This document shows, piece after piece, positions 35,154 through 44,186 of a stretch of DNA of 64,000 nucleotides. A program made the position numbers and the translations under genes. The DNA lies in the NCBI RefSeq assembly GCF_000943555.1, contig NZ_JTDV01000002.1, positions 422,831 through 486,830 of the forward strand, given 5' to 3'. The DNA is from Neotamlana nanhaiensis. Its GTDB lineage: Bacteria; Bacteroidota; Bacteroidia; Flavobacteriales; Flavobacteriaceae. Positions within the stretch are counted from its first letter, which is position 1. The number at the start of each line of letters is the position of its first letter. The notes beneath the pieces are model-generated. The model saw nothing but the letters and a program-made list of their open reading frames with translations. It made no database searches and was not told the DNA's origin.

Positions 35154-36563
35154 ATGGAATATAAACGCGGAAGATTTTCGTGGTTATTACGACCTATACT
35201 AATTGCATTAGATTTATTATTCATAAATATTCTTGCTCATTATTTTTTACAATTTAATGAGCAAGATTTATATTTTTTTGCATTCGATAGAATAAATAAT
35301 CAGCAGTATTTTTTTATCGTTTACTCTTCTTTATTTTGGTTGTTTTCTGCATCATTAATTAGATTTTACGAGGTTTATAGGTATTCGTCTTTTTTAAAAA
35401 TAACAATATTACTTATTAAGCAATATGTTGTTTTTTTAATTGGTGTTTTTGCATTTATTGGTTTTTTTAGAAGTGTTAACATTCAAGCTTTTATTGTAAT
35501 AAAGTATGTAAGTGTTGTTTTTTTAGCAATTGGTACGTTAAAAATAGTATCGTATTTAATTTTAAAAGCTTTTCGCGTATACTTTAAAGGAAATATTAGA
35601 AATATTGTTGTTTTTGGTGAAGGTGAAAATATCGATGAATTAATTTCAATTTTCACAAAACAAAAGGAATTAGGATATAATATTAATGCCTTTTTTAGTG
35701 ATAAAAATTATTTAAATAGAACAGGCACAATTAAAGAAGGACTAGAGTATTTAATTAATAATATAGTTGTCGATGAAATTTTTTGCGCCATTGATGAATT
35801 AGCAGAAAAAGAGGTAAACGAATTAGTTAAACTCGCAAATATTAATAAAAGTAATATAAAGTTTATTCCTAAAACCTCCAAATTATTTAAAAAGCGCCTC
35901 AGAGCAGATTATTATGCTTTTCTCCCTGTATTCTCAATTCAGGAAGGCCCACTTAATAATGGATTTAATAAATTTTTAAAACGAACTTTCGATGTTGTTT
36001 TCTCTATTTTTGTGTTAGTTTTTTTGTTTTCTTGGGTGTCAATAATTTTATTTATTATTATAAAAATAGACTCAAAAGGACCATTGTTTTACAGGCATAA
36101 GCGTAATGGTATTAATTATAAAGAATTTTATTGTTATAAGTTTAGATCGTTAAAAACAACACAGGAAGTTAAAGGAACCTATGTAAAACAAAATGATGAC
36201 AGATTAACAAAAGTCGGAAAGTTTTTAAGACGAACAAACCTTGATGAATTACCGCAATTTATTAATGTATTACGTGGAGATATGAGTGTTGTTGGCCCAA
36301 GACCACATATGTTAACTTATACCGATGAATATTCTAAAAAAGTAGATAAGTACAATTTTATTTACAGGCATCATATAAAACCTGGAATTACAGGTTTGGC
36401 TCAAGTGAGCGGTTATAGAGGGGAAGTTGAACTTGACACCGATATTATAAATCGAATTAAATATGATAATTTTTATATTGAAAACTGGTCGTTGGTATTA
36501 GATATAAATATTATTTTTCAAACACTTTTTAATATTATAAAAGGAGAAGAAAAAGCATATTAA
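35154..36563 (+). CDS. Undecaprenyl-phosphate sugar phosphotransferase 2
   Basis: Paralogue of the gene at 31577 with the same plan: four N-terminal membrane helices, a Rossmann-like linker (NIVVFGEGENID...), a further membrane segment, and a catalytic domain with the DE dyad at 364-365 in NLDELPQF, GPRPH, and KPGITGLAQVSGYRG, ending KGEEKAY. Both copies keep the catalytic residues, so both may be active, perhaps loading different first sugars. It follows the UDP-xylose synthase by 7 bases and its stop overlaps the stop of the convergent glycosyltransferase by 4 bases. Confidence 0.92.
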   Translation: MEYKRGRFSWLLRPILIALDLLFINILAHYFLQFNEQDLYFFAFDRINNQQYFFIVYSSLFWLFSASLIRFYEVYRYSSFLKITILLIKQYVVFLIGVFAFIGFFRSVNIQAFIVIKYVSVVFLAIGTLKIVSYLILKAFRVYFKGNIRNIVVFGEGENIDELISIFTKQKELGYNINAFFSDKNYLNRTGTIKEGLEYLINNIVVDEIFCAIDELAEKEVNELVKLANINKSNIKFIPKTSKLFKKRLRADYYAFLPVFSIQEGPLNNGFNKFLKRTFDVVFSIFVLVFLFSWVSIILFIIIKIDSKGPLFYRHKRNGINYKEFYCYKFRSLKTTQEVKGTYVKQNDDRLTKVGKFLRRTNLDELPQFINVLRGDMSVVGPRPHMLTYTDEYSKKVDKYNFIYRHHIKPGITGLAQVSGYRGEVELDTDIINRIKYDNFYIENWSLVLDINIIFQTLFNIIKGEEKAY

Positions 36564-37723
36564 AGATATTCTATTAAATCTTTCAACTGCCTTTCAAAAT
36601 TAAAATTTAGTAAGGCAGTTTTTTGTATCTGCGTTTTAAATTCAAAACTTAAATCTGCGTTATTTAGCTTTGAAAGCTGAAGGTTCAAAGCTTCATAATT
36701 GGTAGGAGGTGCAACCCATCCTAAATTATAAGTTTCAATAATGTTTTCGCCTTCACCACCGCCAAAATATAACATTGGAAACCCTAATTTACCGTATTCA
36801 AATATTTTTGAAGGTACAGAACCATAAATTCTATTAAGTAGTGGAATTATCGTTAAATCGTATTGTAAGAGTGCTTTATGAAGTTCTGAACGAGCAATTT
36901 CACCATGATAAACAATGTCAAAGTCGGAATTTGTATTAATTAGGTTTTCAATTTTATCTTTTTCGGCGCCAGCCCCATAAATATGAAATTGAACCTTGTT
37001 ATAATCTAGCTCTGTACAAAGCTTGTAAATGCCTTGCGCAATGCCTAATAAACCAGCATATACCATTTTAATTTTACCGGTTTCATTAGGTTTTTCAATG
37101 AGTTTTGGCGGCTCGAAATCGGGAAAATTTCGATATAAAAAAGTTTCTTTTTTAGGGAAAAGGGATGTTATATGCGTTAAAATTTCTTCACTTTGTCCTA
37201 ATACTAAATCGGCTTTTTTGTAATTAAATCGCTCTATGCGTTCTAAAAGTTTGTAGCTAAAATTCTTTTTAAATGCACCAAGCTCTAAACCCGCAATAGG
37301 CCATAAGTCGCTTACATTTAAAATAAGTTTACGTTTCTTATTTCTTATAAAAAACATACAAGTAAAAGCTACTAAAAGCGGTGGCGATTGCACGATAACT
37401 TTCTCAGGAAGTTTGTTCCACATGAAAAACCAAATCAAACTAAAGCTATAGGATAACATAGCGATAAGGCGTTTCAGTCTATTTTTAGAGTTGCTCGCGT
37501 AAATCCATAAACGGTGAATAGTGATATTGTTTTCGATTGATGTTTTTTTGAAAGTACCACGGTAACCATCAAAAATTTTACCTTTTGGATAGTTAGGTAA
37601 AGGTGTGATAACCGAAACCTTAAAGTTGTGTTTTTGTAAACCTTCAGCTAAATGAAAAATACGGTTCGATGCAGCTCCTGTTTCAGGAGGAAAGTAGTTG
37701 GTTATTATTAAAATATCGTTCAC
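36560..37723 (-). CDS. Family 4 glycosyltransferase (WbuB-like)
   Basis: GT-B fold glycosyltransferase. The N-terminus ITNYFPPETGAASNRIFHLAEGL and ITPLPNYPKGKIFDGYRG are typical of WbuB/FnlC-like enzymes that transfer N-acetyl-fucosamine-type sugars; VSDLWPIAGLELGAF, YAGLLGIAQGI and GSVPSKIFEYGKLGFPMLY follow. It overlaps wecB by 1 base on the minus strand, so the pair is co-translated. The 3' end collides with the plus-strand operon (4-base overlap). Confidence 0.87.
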   Translation of the reverse strand: MNDILIITNYFPPETGAASNRIFHLAEGLQKHNFKVSVITPLPNYPKGKIFDGYRGTFKKTSIENNITIHRLWIYASNSKNRLKRLIAMLSYSFSLIWFFMWNKLPEKVIVQSPPLLVAFTCMFFIRNKKRKLILNVSDLWPIAGLELGAFKKNFSYKLLERIERFNYKKADLVLGQSEEILTHITSLFPKKETFLYRNFPDFEPPKLIEKPNETGKIKMVYAGLLGIAQGIYKLCTELDYNKVQFHIYGAGAEKDKIENLINTNSDFDIVYHGEIARSELHKALLQYDLTIIPLLNRIYGSVPSKIFEYGKLGFPMLYFGGGEGENIIETYNLGWVAPPTNYEALNLQLSKLNNADLSFEFKTQIQKTALLNFNFERQLKDLIEYL

Positions 37724-38817
37724 TATAACTCGTAAATTTCAACTAGGTGATTAGCAATTCGTTCTGCGGCATGTCCGTCCCATAATTCTGGAATATGACC
37801 TTGTTTCCAGTTGTTTGCCAATAAATTTTTAAAGGCAGATTCAATTTTTTTGCTATCGCTTCCTACTAAAATATTTGTCCCAATATCGCAGGTTTCAGGG
37901 CGTTCGGTGTTTTCGCGAAGTGTAATACAAGGCACGTTCATAACCGTGGTTTCTTCAGTGATGCCACCAGAATCTGTTAAAACACCAAGCGCATGTTTTA
38001 CTAAATAATTAAACTCTAAATACCCTAGCGGATTGGTATAATGTAAATTTTCAAAACTTAAATCCAGCCCTTCAAGCAGTTTTTTTGTGCGTGGATGCAC
38101 TGGGAAAATAATGGGTAAATCTTTACCCAAAGTAACAATTTTAGTAATTAGCGATTTGAGTTGCTGTTCTTCATCTACATTACTTGGTCTATGCAAAGTT
38201 ATTACTAAATAGTGCTTTTGTTTTAGATTTAAAGTTTTCCAAATTTTTGGTTGTTTTAGTCTTGGTTCATTTTTTCTTAAGGTGTCAATCATCACATTCC
38301 CCACAAAATAAATTTGCTCAGGTTTTACACCTAAATCCTGTAAGTTTTTGTTCGCAATGGTTGATGTTGTAAAAAAATAATCGGTTAAACTATCGGTTAC
38401 AATACGATTAATTTCTTCGGGCATACGCATGTCGCCAGAGCGAATTCCCGCTTCAACATGCGCCACATCTATGCCTGCTTTTTTTCCCACAATGGTACAA
38501 GCCATGGTTGAGGTTACATCGCCTACAACCAATACTAAATCACACGGGTTTTTGGCGAGTTCGTTTTCAAAACCAATCATGATACCTGCGGTTTGTTCGG
38601 CTTGGGTGCCGCTTTTTACATCTAAGTTTACATCAGGAAGCGGAATATTAAGCTCTTCAAAAAAAGTACCGCTTAAATTTTTATCGTAGTGTTGCCCAGT
38701 GTGAACCAACCTAAAATTCATGTTATAACCTTCGGTTTGCTTTTGTTTAATAGCGTCAATAATTGGGGCTATTTTCATAAAATTAGGTCGTGCGCCTGCA
38801 ACTATGGTAATATTCAT
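37723..38817 (-). CDS. wecB: UDP-N-acetylglucosamine 2-epimerase (non-hydrolysing)
   Basis: Interconverts UDP-GlcNAc and UDP-ManNAc. Signature segments: VAGARPNFMKIAPI at the N-terminus, LVHTGQHYDKNLSG, VVGDVTSTMACTIVGKKAGIDVAHVEAGIRSGDMRMPEE split over conserved Asp and Glu residues, VTLHRP-type LVITLHRPSNVD, LTDSGGITEE and the RENTERPET motif. Length 364 agrees with family. Its position between a glycosyltransferase and a CapK-like ligase, all overlapping by single bases, suggests a small separate branch that supplies ManNAc to the polysaccharide. Confidence 0.95.
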   Translation of the reverse strand: MNITIVAGARPNFMKIAPIIDAIKQKQTEGYNMNFRLVHTGQHYDKNLSGTFFEELNIPLPDVNLDVKSGTQAEQTAGIMIGFENELAKNPCDLVLVVGDVTSTMACTIVGKKAGIDVAHVEAGIRSGDMRMPEEINRIVTDSLTDYFFTTSTIANKNLQDLGVKPEQIYFVGNVMIDTLRKNEPRLKQPKIWKTLNLKQKHYLVITLHRPSNVDEEQQLKSLITKIVTLGKDLPIIFPVHPRTKKLLEGLDLSFENLHYTNPLGYLEFNYLVKHALGVLTDSGGITEETTVMNVPCITLRENTERPETCDIGTNILVGSDSKKIESAFKNLLANNWKQGHIPELWDGHAAERIANHLVEIYEL

Positions 38818-40133
38818 TAGTTTTGATTTAAATGCGAGGTAAATTGTTTCAATTTACCACTTTTTTGTCGGTTTAGGTTGTTTTGTTTTTCGTAAATAAT
38901 TTGCAATCCGCTTTCAAGATAATGTTCAATTTCTTGGTTTATGGTTTGCTTTTTTGCTTCGGAAAGCCTTTCGTTTCCAACATAAATAATCTTAAAAGTA
39001 TCAAGTTTTAGTTGTTCAATTACAAATTCTTTAACGATGCCATCGTTTTCTATAATGCTTTTGGTAATGTAATAAAAGGTTAAACCTGCAGCTTTTTTTC
39101 CGCTAGGCAAAATTACAATATCGTTTGTTCTTCCTGTTAGATTTTCTAAAATTGGTGTTTTAGGTGTACTTTTTTTACTAATTACACCAATATCGCCAAT
39201 GTCGTAGCGAATAAACGGGTGCGCTTTGTTGTAAAGAGAAGTAATTACAATGCGACCTGTTTCACCATGTGGTAGCACGTTATTATGTTCATCAAGAATT
39301 TCAATAAATAAGGTTTCACTATTAAGCTGCCAGTTTCCGTTTGGGTTTTGAAAGGCGATTAAATCAAGCTCGGATGCGCCATATTCGTTTACTATAGGAA
39401 TTCCAAATTGAGTTTCTAATAGTGTTTTGTCGACTTCAAAAAGCATTTCGGAAGTCACCACGCAAACATTCAAACTTGGGCAAACCGATTTTAAAATAAC
39501 GTTTTTTTGCTGAAGAAACTTCCCAAACTGTACTATGGCGCTAGTATAACCATTTATGTAATGGAATGTAGTGGTTTTAAATTTTTGTAAAGTAGCTTCA
39601 AAAGCCTCGTCACTTAAATCAAACACCGAAAACCGATAACGGTGACTCAAAAAATCTTTAAAACGTTCTTTATAATAACCTGCTTTGTCCAACGGGATAC
39701 CATAAAATCGGGCTTGTTTGGAGCTATTAAAATTAATGTTATACCAACCAAATCGGTTTTGAATAACCGCCCAAGTTAAGGCATGACAAAACTTATCTTT
39801 TGCAAAAAGAAACGGATGCCCAGACGAACCCGAAGTTTTGTTAATGTAAATATTTTTTCTTGTAAAACCTTCACTTAAACGTTGTTCTAGCGGTTGCTGT
39901 AAATCGGCTTTGGTCATTACAGGAATGCTGTTCCAATCGTTTAAATCGATTTGTTTTCCGAAGGATTTGTAAAACGGATTATGCTCTAAATGATAAGCTA
40001 CAATAGCACGTTTTTGCACTTCCGCGAAAGCGTTAAAATCGTTTTCGGTTTTACTTTGAATATTTTTTAAAACGCGTTTAGCCTTCGCAATAGGAAAGCC
40101 GTTTAGTTTTAAAGAAAAATCGAATACGTTCAA
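38817..40133 (-). CDS. CapK/PaaK-like adenylate-forming enzyme
   Basis: Member of the phenylacetate-CoA ligase-related family, often named CapK or coenzyme F390 synthetase-like in polysaccharide clusters. ATP-binding NKTSGSSGHPFLFAK near residue 93, NEYGASELDLIAF near 244 and the YDIGDIGVI segment near 305 are the adenylate-forming motifs. Length 438 is usual. It is the first gene of a three-gene minus-strand operon and overlaps wecB by 1 base. Presumed to activate an acid (perhaps an amino acid or acyl group) for attachment to sugar; substrate unproven. Confidence 0.83.
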   Translation of the reverse strand: MNVFDFSLKLNGFPIAKAKRVLKNIQSKTENDFNAFAEVQKRAIVAYHLEHNPFYKSFGKQIDLNDWNSIPVMTKADLQQPLEQRLSEGFTRKNIYINKTSGSSGHPFLFAKDKFCHALTWAVIQNRFGWYNINFNSSKQARFYGIPLDKAGYYKERFKDFLSHRYRFSVFDLSDEAFEATLQKFKTTTFHYINGYTSAIVQFGKFLQQKNVILKSVCPSLNVCVVTSEMLFEVDKTLLETQFGIPIVNEYGASELDLIAFQNPNGNWQLNSETLFIEILDEHNNVLPHGETGRIVITSLYNKAHPFIRYDIGDIGVISKKSTPKTPILENLTGRTNDIVILPSGKKAAGLTFYYITKSIIENDGIVKEFVIEQLKLDTFKIIYVGNERLSEAKKQTINQEIEHYLESGLQIIYEKQNNLNRQKSGKLKQFTSHLNQN

Positions 40134-40193
40134 CGTAAAGAAAATTATTAGGTAAAGTAACTAAAAATAATTCGTGTATTTAAAGCATTAGTT

Positions 40194-40201
40194 TATTTTT
40201 G
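40194..40201 (+). promoter_or_regulatory. Possible purD promoter -7 element
   Basis: TATTTTTG matches TAnnTTTG 17 bases before the purD ATG in the short divergent gap (40,134-40,218). No good TTG -33 is found. It also argues against the in-frame GTG at 40201 being the start codon. Confidence 0.45.
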
Positions 40202-40218
40202 TGCAAACAACAAAACTC

Positions 40219-41493
40219 ATGAACATTTTAATACTTGGCTCTGGCGGAAGAGAGCACACCTTTGCTTGGAAAATAGCACAAAGCGATAAATGCAAAAACT
40301 TATTTGTAGCACCAGGAAATTCGGGAACTGCCGAGGTTGCAACCAATGTAAACATTAGCGAAACCGACTTTGATGCCATTAAAGCCTTAGTGTTAAAAGA
40401 AGCCATAGATTTGGTTGTTGTTGGGCCAGAAGCACCACTTGTAAAAGGCGTTCACGATTACTTTTTAAATGATTCTGATTTAAAACACGTATCGGTTATT
40501 GGGCCACAAAAAGTAGCTGCCGAACTTGAAGGTAGTAAAGAGTTTGCCAAAGAATTTATGAGCAGACACAACATACCAACGGCTGCTTATGAGAGTTTTA
40601 CAAAAGATAATGTTGAAGCAGGTTACGCCTTTTTAGAAAGTTTAAAACCACCTTATGTTTTAAAAGCTGATGGATTAGCAGCGGGTAAAGGTGTGGTGAT
40701 TTTAAATGATATTGATGAAGCTAAAGCCGAATTAAAAAGCATGCTTGTGGATGCTAAATTTGGCGATGCTAGTGCCAAAGTGGTTATTGAAGAGTTTTTA
40801 GATGGTATCGAGCTAAGTTGTTTTGTACTTACCGATGGTAAAAACTACAAAATCCTGCCAACTGCTAAAGATTATAAGCGTATTGGCGAAGGCGATACTG
40901 GTTTAAATACAGGCGGAATGGGTGCCGTTTCTCCGGTGCCATTTGCAACGCCAGAATTTTTAAATAAAATTGAAGAGCGCATTGTAAAACCAACTATTGA
41001 TGGTTTTGCAAAAGATAAATTACCTTATGTCGGTTTTGTGTTTATTGGTTTGATAAAAGTTGAAAACGATGACCCAAAGGTTATTGAGTATAACGTGCGT
41101 ATGGGCGATCCAGAAACCGAAGTGGTTTTCCCAAGACTTAAAAACGATTTAGTTGAGGTTTTAGATGCTATGGCAAACCAAACGCTTGATAAAGTTAATA
41201 TTGAAATTGATGAGCGTGCTGCTACAACCATAATGGTTGTTTCGGGTGGTTATCCTGAAGCTTACGAAAAAGGAAAAGAAATTACAGGTGTTGAGAATAT
41301 CACCGAATCTATTCCATTTCATGCAGGTGCACAATTAAAAGATGGTAAAGTTGTAACTTCTGGCGGACGTGTAATTTCGATAACCTCTTATGGAGAGACG
41401 TACCAAGAGGCCATAAAAAAATCTTACCAAAGTATAGAAAAACTACATTTTGATAAGATGTATTACCGTAAAGATATTGGTTTCGATTTATAG
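40219..41493 (+). CDS. purD: Phosphoribosylamine-glycine ligase
   Basis: Second step of purine synthesis: ATP-dependent coupling of 5-phosphoribosylamine and glycine. The N-terminus MNILILGSGGREHTFAWK and the later VVGPEAPLVKGV, GPQKVAAELEGSKEFAKEFM, LKADGLAAGKGVVI and NTGGMGAVSPVPF blocks define GARS with its ATP-grasp domain. Start at 40219 is preferred to an in-frame GTG six codons upstream, because the family begins with the MxxLxxGxGGREH stretch. About 424 residues. The 3' end overlaps the convergent small gene by 6 bases. Confidence 0.97.
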   Translation: MNILILGSGGREHTFAWKIAQSDKCKNLFVAPGNSGTAEVATNVNISETDFDAIKALVLKEAIDLVVVGPEAPLVKGVHDYFLNDSDLKHVSVIGPQKVAAELEGSKEFAKEFMSRHNIPTAAYESFTKDNVEAGYAFLESLKPPYVLKADGLAAGKGVVILNDIDEAKAELKSMLVDAKFGDASAKVVIEEFLDGIELSCFVLTDGKNYKILPTAKDYKRIGEGDTGLNTGGMGAVSPVPFATPEFLNKIEERIVKPTIDGFAKDKLPYVGFVFIGLIKVENDDPKVIEYNVRMGDPETEVVFPRLKNDLVEVLDAMANQTLDKVNIEIDERAATTIMVVSGGYPEAYEKGKEITGVENITESIPFHAGAQLKDGKVVTSGGRVISITSYGETYQEAIKKSYQSIEKLHFDKMYYRKDIGFDL

Positions 41494-41715
41494 AAACGAA
41501 TGCGAAGAAACGCTTTTGTCTTCAGCTTCGGTTTTATTAAATATCTGTAATTGTTTTAACCAGTAAACTATGGCGGCCATACAAATAATGATGAAAATCC
41601 AAGAAATGGTGTTGGCTGCCCACCAGTTTTCTAGTTCTAGTTTTTTTATCCCATCCATTGGAGCAAAAAGAACATTTACAAATAAGTCTTGTATAGCGTA
41701 AAAGAAATCTTTCAT
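41488..41715 (-). CDS. Small conserved membrane protein (DUF6341-like)
   Basis: A 75-residue protein with one clear transmembrane helix (ISWIFIIICMAAIVYWLKQL, about residues 37-57) after an N-terminal part containing FFYAIQDLFVNVLFAPMDGIKKLELENWWAAN. The ELENWWAAN segment is conserved among small flavobacterial proteins next to purD; I think the family is DUF6341. Function unknown. Convergent with purD, divergent from the next membrane protein. Confidence 0.68.
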   Translation of the reverse strand: MKDFFYAIQDLFVNVLFAPMDGIKKLELENWWAANTISWIFIIICMAAIVYWLKQLQIFNKTEAEDKSVSSHSFL

Positions 41716-41782
41716 AGTGTAATTGTGTTTTCTAACTCGTAATTGTTAGTATATTTACATAGCAAAAATACAAAAACAGTTA

Positions 41783-42706
41783 ATGATAACAAGTTTTTTT
41801 AAAAAATCTAAATCAATAAATTTTATCATCGTATTTTTTATTGCCTTATTAGCCTTGTTAATTGGTAAATTGGGTGTTATAAATAGCACTTTAGATTTTA
41901 ATTTTTTTGTAAAATTGGCAGGTTTGGTCGCGATTGTTTTTGGCTCTATTTTGCTGCTTAATTTTATAGTAAATAAAAACAGTTTATCGCAAAAGGACAA
42001 TTACGAAATGTTGCTTTTTAGTCTGTTTTTATTACTCATTACGCCAACTACCCAACATACCAATGTTTTAATCTCAAATTTGTTTATTTTACTGGCATTA
42101 AGGCGATTAATAAGTTTAAGAACACCAAAGAACACGAAAGAGAAGTTGTTTGATGCTGCTTTTTGGATTGGTATTGCGGCACTATTTTACTTTTGGTCGG
42201 TCTTGTTTTTTGCGCTTATAATTTTATCGCTTATTTTGTTTTCCGATGGAAATTTAAGGCATTGGATTATTCCATTTTTAGGTATACTAACGGTTTTTGT
42301 GTTATCGGTAGCGGTATCAATTATTTTTTATGATAATTACTTTCAGTTTATCGATCAATCTTTTTCTGTAAGTTTCGATTTTAGTACATACAATTCTTTA
42401 AGTTATATTATTGCAATAACGCTGTTGTTTTCTTTTGGTGCATGGTCTTCTATGTTTTATTTAAATAATATTAAAAAGAAGAAAAAGGCGTTTCGCGCGT
42501 CGTTTACTACTATTATTTTTGCAGCCATTATTGCCTTTTTATTGGTTATAATCGTGCCAAGTAAAAACGGAAGCGAGTTTTTATTCCTATTCGCACCCTT
42601 AGCAATTATTATAACCAATTACATTGAAGTTATTCACGAAAAATGGTTTAAAGAAATTTTTTTAGGGGTCTTAATCTTTGCGCCTTTTATACTTTTAATG
42701 CTGTAA
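41783..42706 (+). CDS. Polytopic membrane protein (DUF6427-like)
   Basis: About nine or ten predicted transmembrane helices in 307 residues, with a loop LRTPKNTKEKLFDAAFWIGIAALFYFW and a Lys-rich cytoplasmic loop KKKKKAFRAS. It resembles the uncharacterised flavobacterial DUF6427 family; no transporter or enzyme motif is apparent. It is divergent from the small membrane protein and its 3' end overlaps the convergent upp gene by 12 bases. Confidence 0.68.
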   Translation: MITSFFKKSKSINFIIVFFIALLALLIGKLGVINSTLDFNFFVKLAGLVAIVFGSILLLNFIVNKNSLSQKDNYEMLLFSLFLLLITPTTQHTNVLISNLFILLALRRLISLRTPKNTKEKLFDAAFWIGIAALFYFWSVLFFALIILSLILFSDGNLRHWIIPFLGILTVFVLSVAVSIIFYDNYFQFIDQSFSVSFDFSTYNSLSYIIAITLLFSFGAWSSMFYLNNIKKKKKAFRASFTTIIFAAIIAFLLVIIVPSKNGSEFLFLFAPLAIIITNYIEVIHEKWFKEIFLGVLIFAPFILLML

Positions 42707-43354
42707 CTTTTCACCAAAAGCTAAATCTCCAGCATCACCTAAACCTGGTATAATATAGCCTTTATCATTGAGGTTTTTGTCTACGGCTGCAATCCACAAA
42801 TGTGTGTTGTCATCAAAATTTTTGTTTACAAAATCTACACCTTCTTGTGCGCCAATAACACTTATTAAATGTACTTCTTTAGGTGTTCCAAATGGTTTTA
42901 ATGCTTCAAAAGTAGCTAGCATTGATTGTCCAGTGGCAAGCATAGGATCGGCTAGAATAAGAGTTTTTCCTTCTAAGCTTGGGCAAGCTAAATATTCAAC
43001 AACAATTTCAAAGGTTTCGGGGTTTTCTTTGTGGTGGCGATAGGCCGATATAAAGGCATTTTCGGCATTGTCAAAATAATTTAATAGTCCGTTATGCAAA
43101 GGCACACCAGCACGTAGAATGGAGCATAATACAATCTCGCTATCAGGTAAAAATGTTGTGCTTGTTCCTAGAGGTGTTTCAACTGAAGTACTTTTATAGC
43201 TTAGGCTTTTACTTATTTCATACCCTAAAATTTCACCAATACGTTCAATATTTCTGCGAAAGCGCATACTATCTTTTTGAATGGTTTTATCTCGAATTTC
43301 AGCAATAAATTGGTTTAAAATTGAGTTTTCTGTAGAAATGTTGTGAATATGCAT
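42695..43354 (-). CDS. upp: Uracil phosphoribosyltransferase
   Basis: Pyrimidine salvage enzyme that makes UMP from uracil and PRPP. The PRPP-binding signature ADPMLATGQS is at residues 135-144; SILRAGVPLHNGLL and the C-terminal GYIIPGLGDAGDLAFG uracil-binding segment are diagnostic. Length 219 is typical. Monocistronic; it overlaps the convergent DUF6427-like gene by 12 bases, so no terminator separates them. Confidence 0.96.
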   Translation of the reverse strand: MHIHNISTENSILNQFIAEIRDKTIQKDSMRFRRNIERIGEILGYEISKSLSYKSTSVETPLGTSTTFLPDSEIVLCSILRAGVPLHNGLLNYFDNAENAFISAYRHHKENPETFEIVVEYLACPSLEGKTLILADPMLATGQSMLATFEALKPFGTPKEVHLISVIGAQEGVDFVNKNFDDNTHLWIAAVDKNLNDKGYIIPGLGDAGDLAFGEKLQH

Positions 43355-43452
43355 GGGTAGTGAATTAATATGGTAAGTAAAGTTAATTATTAAATATCAA
43401 ATAGGTGATTTCGATTTAAAAGAATAAAAAAAACGACATTAATTTATTAATA

Positions 43453-43482
43453 GTGTAATCTTATATAAATTATGTAATTTTG
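43453..43482 (+). promoter_or_regulatory. Probable promoter of the DUF4254 gene
   Basis: GTG (in place of TTG), 19-base spacer, then TAATTTTG at 43475-43482, matching the TAnnTTTG -7 box, 20 bases before the start codon at 43502. The -33 element is one base off consensus. Confidence 0.5.
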
Positions 43483-43501
43483 CACATCAAATTTTTAGAA
43501 C

Positions 43502-44107
43502 ATGTTTACAAGTAAAGCCAACAAAATATTTCAAGACGTCATTGAAAAATATCACATTATTAACACTGTAGATCAGCCTTTTGAAAACGCTTATCCAAAA
43601 AGCGATTTAATAGAGCATTTATTATACAGAAAATGTTGGATTGATACGGTACAATGGCATTACGAAGATATTATTCGCGATCCGCAAATTGATCCTGTAG
43701 CAGCTTTAAAATTGAAGCGTCAAATTGATGCATCAAACCAAGATAGAACCGATATGGTGGAGTACATCGATAGTTATTTGCTAGAAAAATATAAAGATGT
43801 AACCGCAAAAGATGATGCCACTATAAACACCGAAAGTCCTGCTTGGGGTATTGATAGATTATCAATTTTAGCATTAAAAATTTATCACATGAATGAGGAA
43901 GCGACGCGTGAAGATGCCTCTGATGCACACCGCGAAGCATGCCAAAAGAAACTTGATATTTTATTAGAGCAACGTGTGGATTTATCAACAGCTATCGATA
44001 CGCTTTTAAATGATATTGAAAACGGCGATAAATACATGAAAGTGTACAAGCAAATGAAAATGTACAACGACGACGAATTAAACCCAGTGTTACGTTCGCA
44101 GAAGTAG
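43502..44107 (+). CDS. DUF4254 family protein
   Basis: A 201-residue, mainly helical cytoplasmic protein with conserved WIDTVQWHYEDIIRDP near residue 45 and SPAWGIDRLSILALKIYHM near 115. It matches the DUF4254 family, which in Bacteroidota usually lies next to a family 9 glycosyltransferase, as here. A role in lipopolysaccharide core synthesis is inferred from that pairing; the biochemical function is unknown. A dispersed repeat separates it from the glycosyltransferase. Confidence 0.82.
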   Translation: MFTSKANKIFQDVIEKYHIINTVDQPFENAYPKSDLIEHLLYRKCWIDTVQWHYEDIIRDPQIDPVAALKLKRQIDASNQDRTDMVEYIDSYLLEKYKDVTAKDDATINTESPAWGIDRLSILALKIYHMNEEATREDASDAHREACQKKLDILLEQRVDLSTAIDTLLNDIENGDKYMKVYKQMKMYNDDELNPVLRSQK

Positions 44108-44108
44108 A

Positions 44109-44175
44109 GTTGTCATTCAGAGCGAAGCGAAGAATCTTAATTACAGAAGATTTTTCGATCAACATTATATGACAT
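44109..44175. repeat. Dispersed palindromic repeat between DUF4254 and GT9 genes
   Basis: GTCATTCAGAGCGAAGCGAAGAATCTT, followed by an AAGATTTTTCG arm and terminal ATGACA, so the ends (TGTCAT / ATGACA) and inner arms (AGAATCTT / AAGATTTT) are inverted and can fold into one imperfect hairpin. The GTCATTCTGAGCGAAGCGAAGAATC motif is a well-known intergenic repeat in Bacteroidota genomes (general knowledge). Confidence 0.6.
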
Positions 44176-44186
44176 AGTTTAAAGTG

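Noticed and set aside
40201-40218. GTG start for purD
   Set aside because: The G is the last base of a TAnnTTTG promoter element, and the protein family begins at the later ATG.
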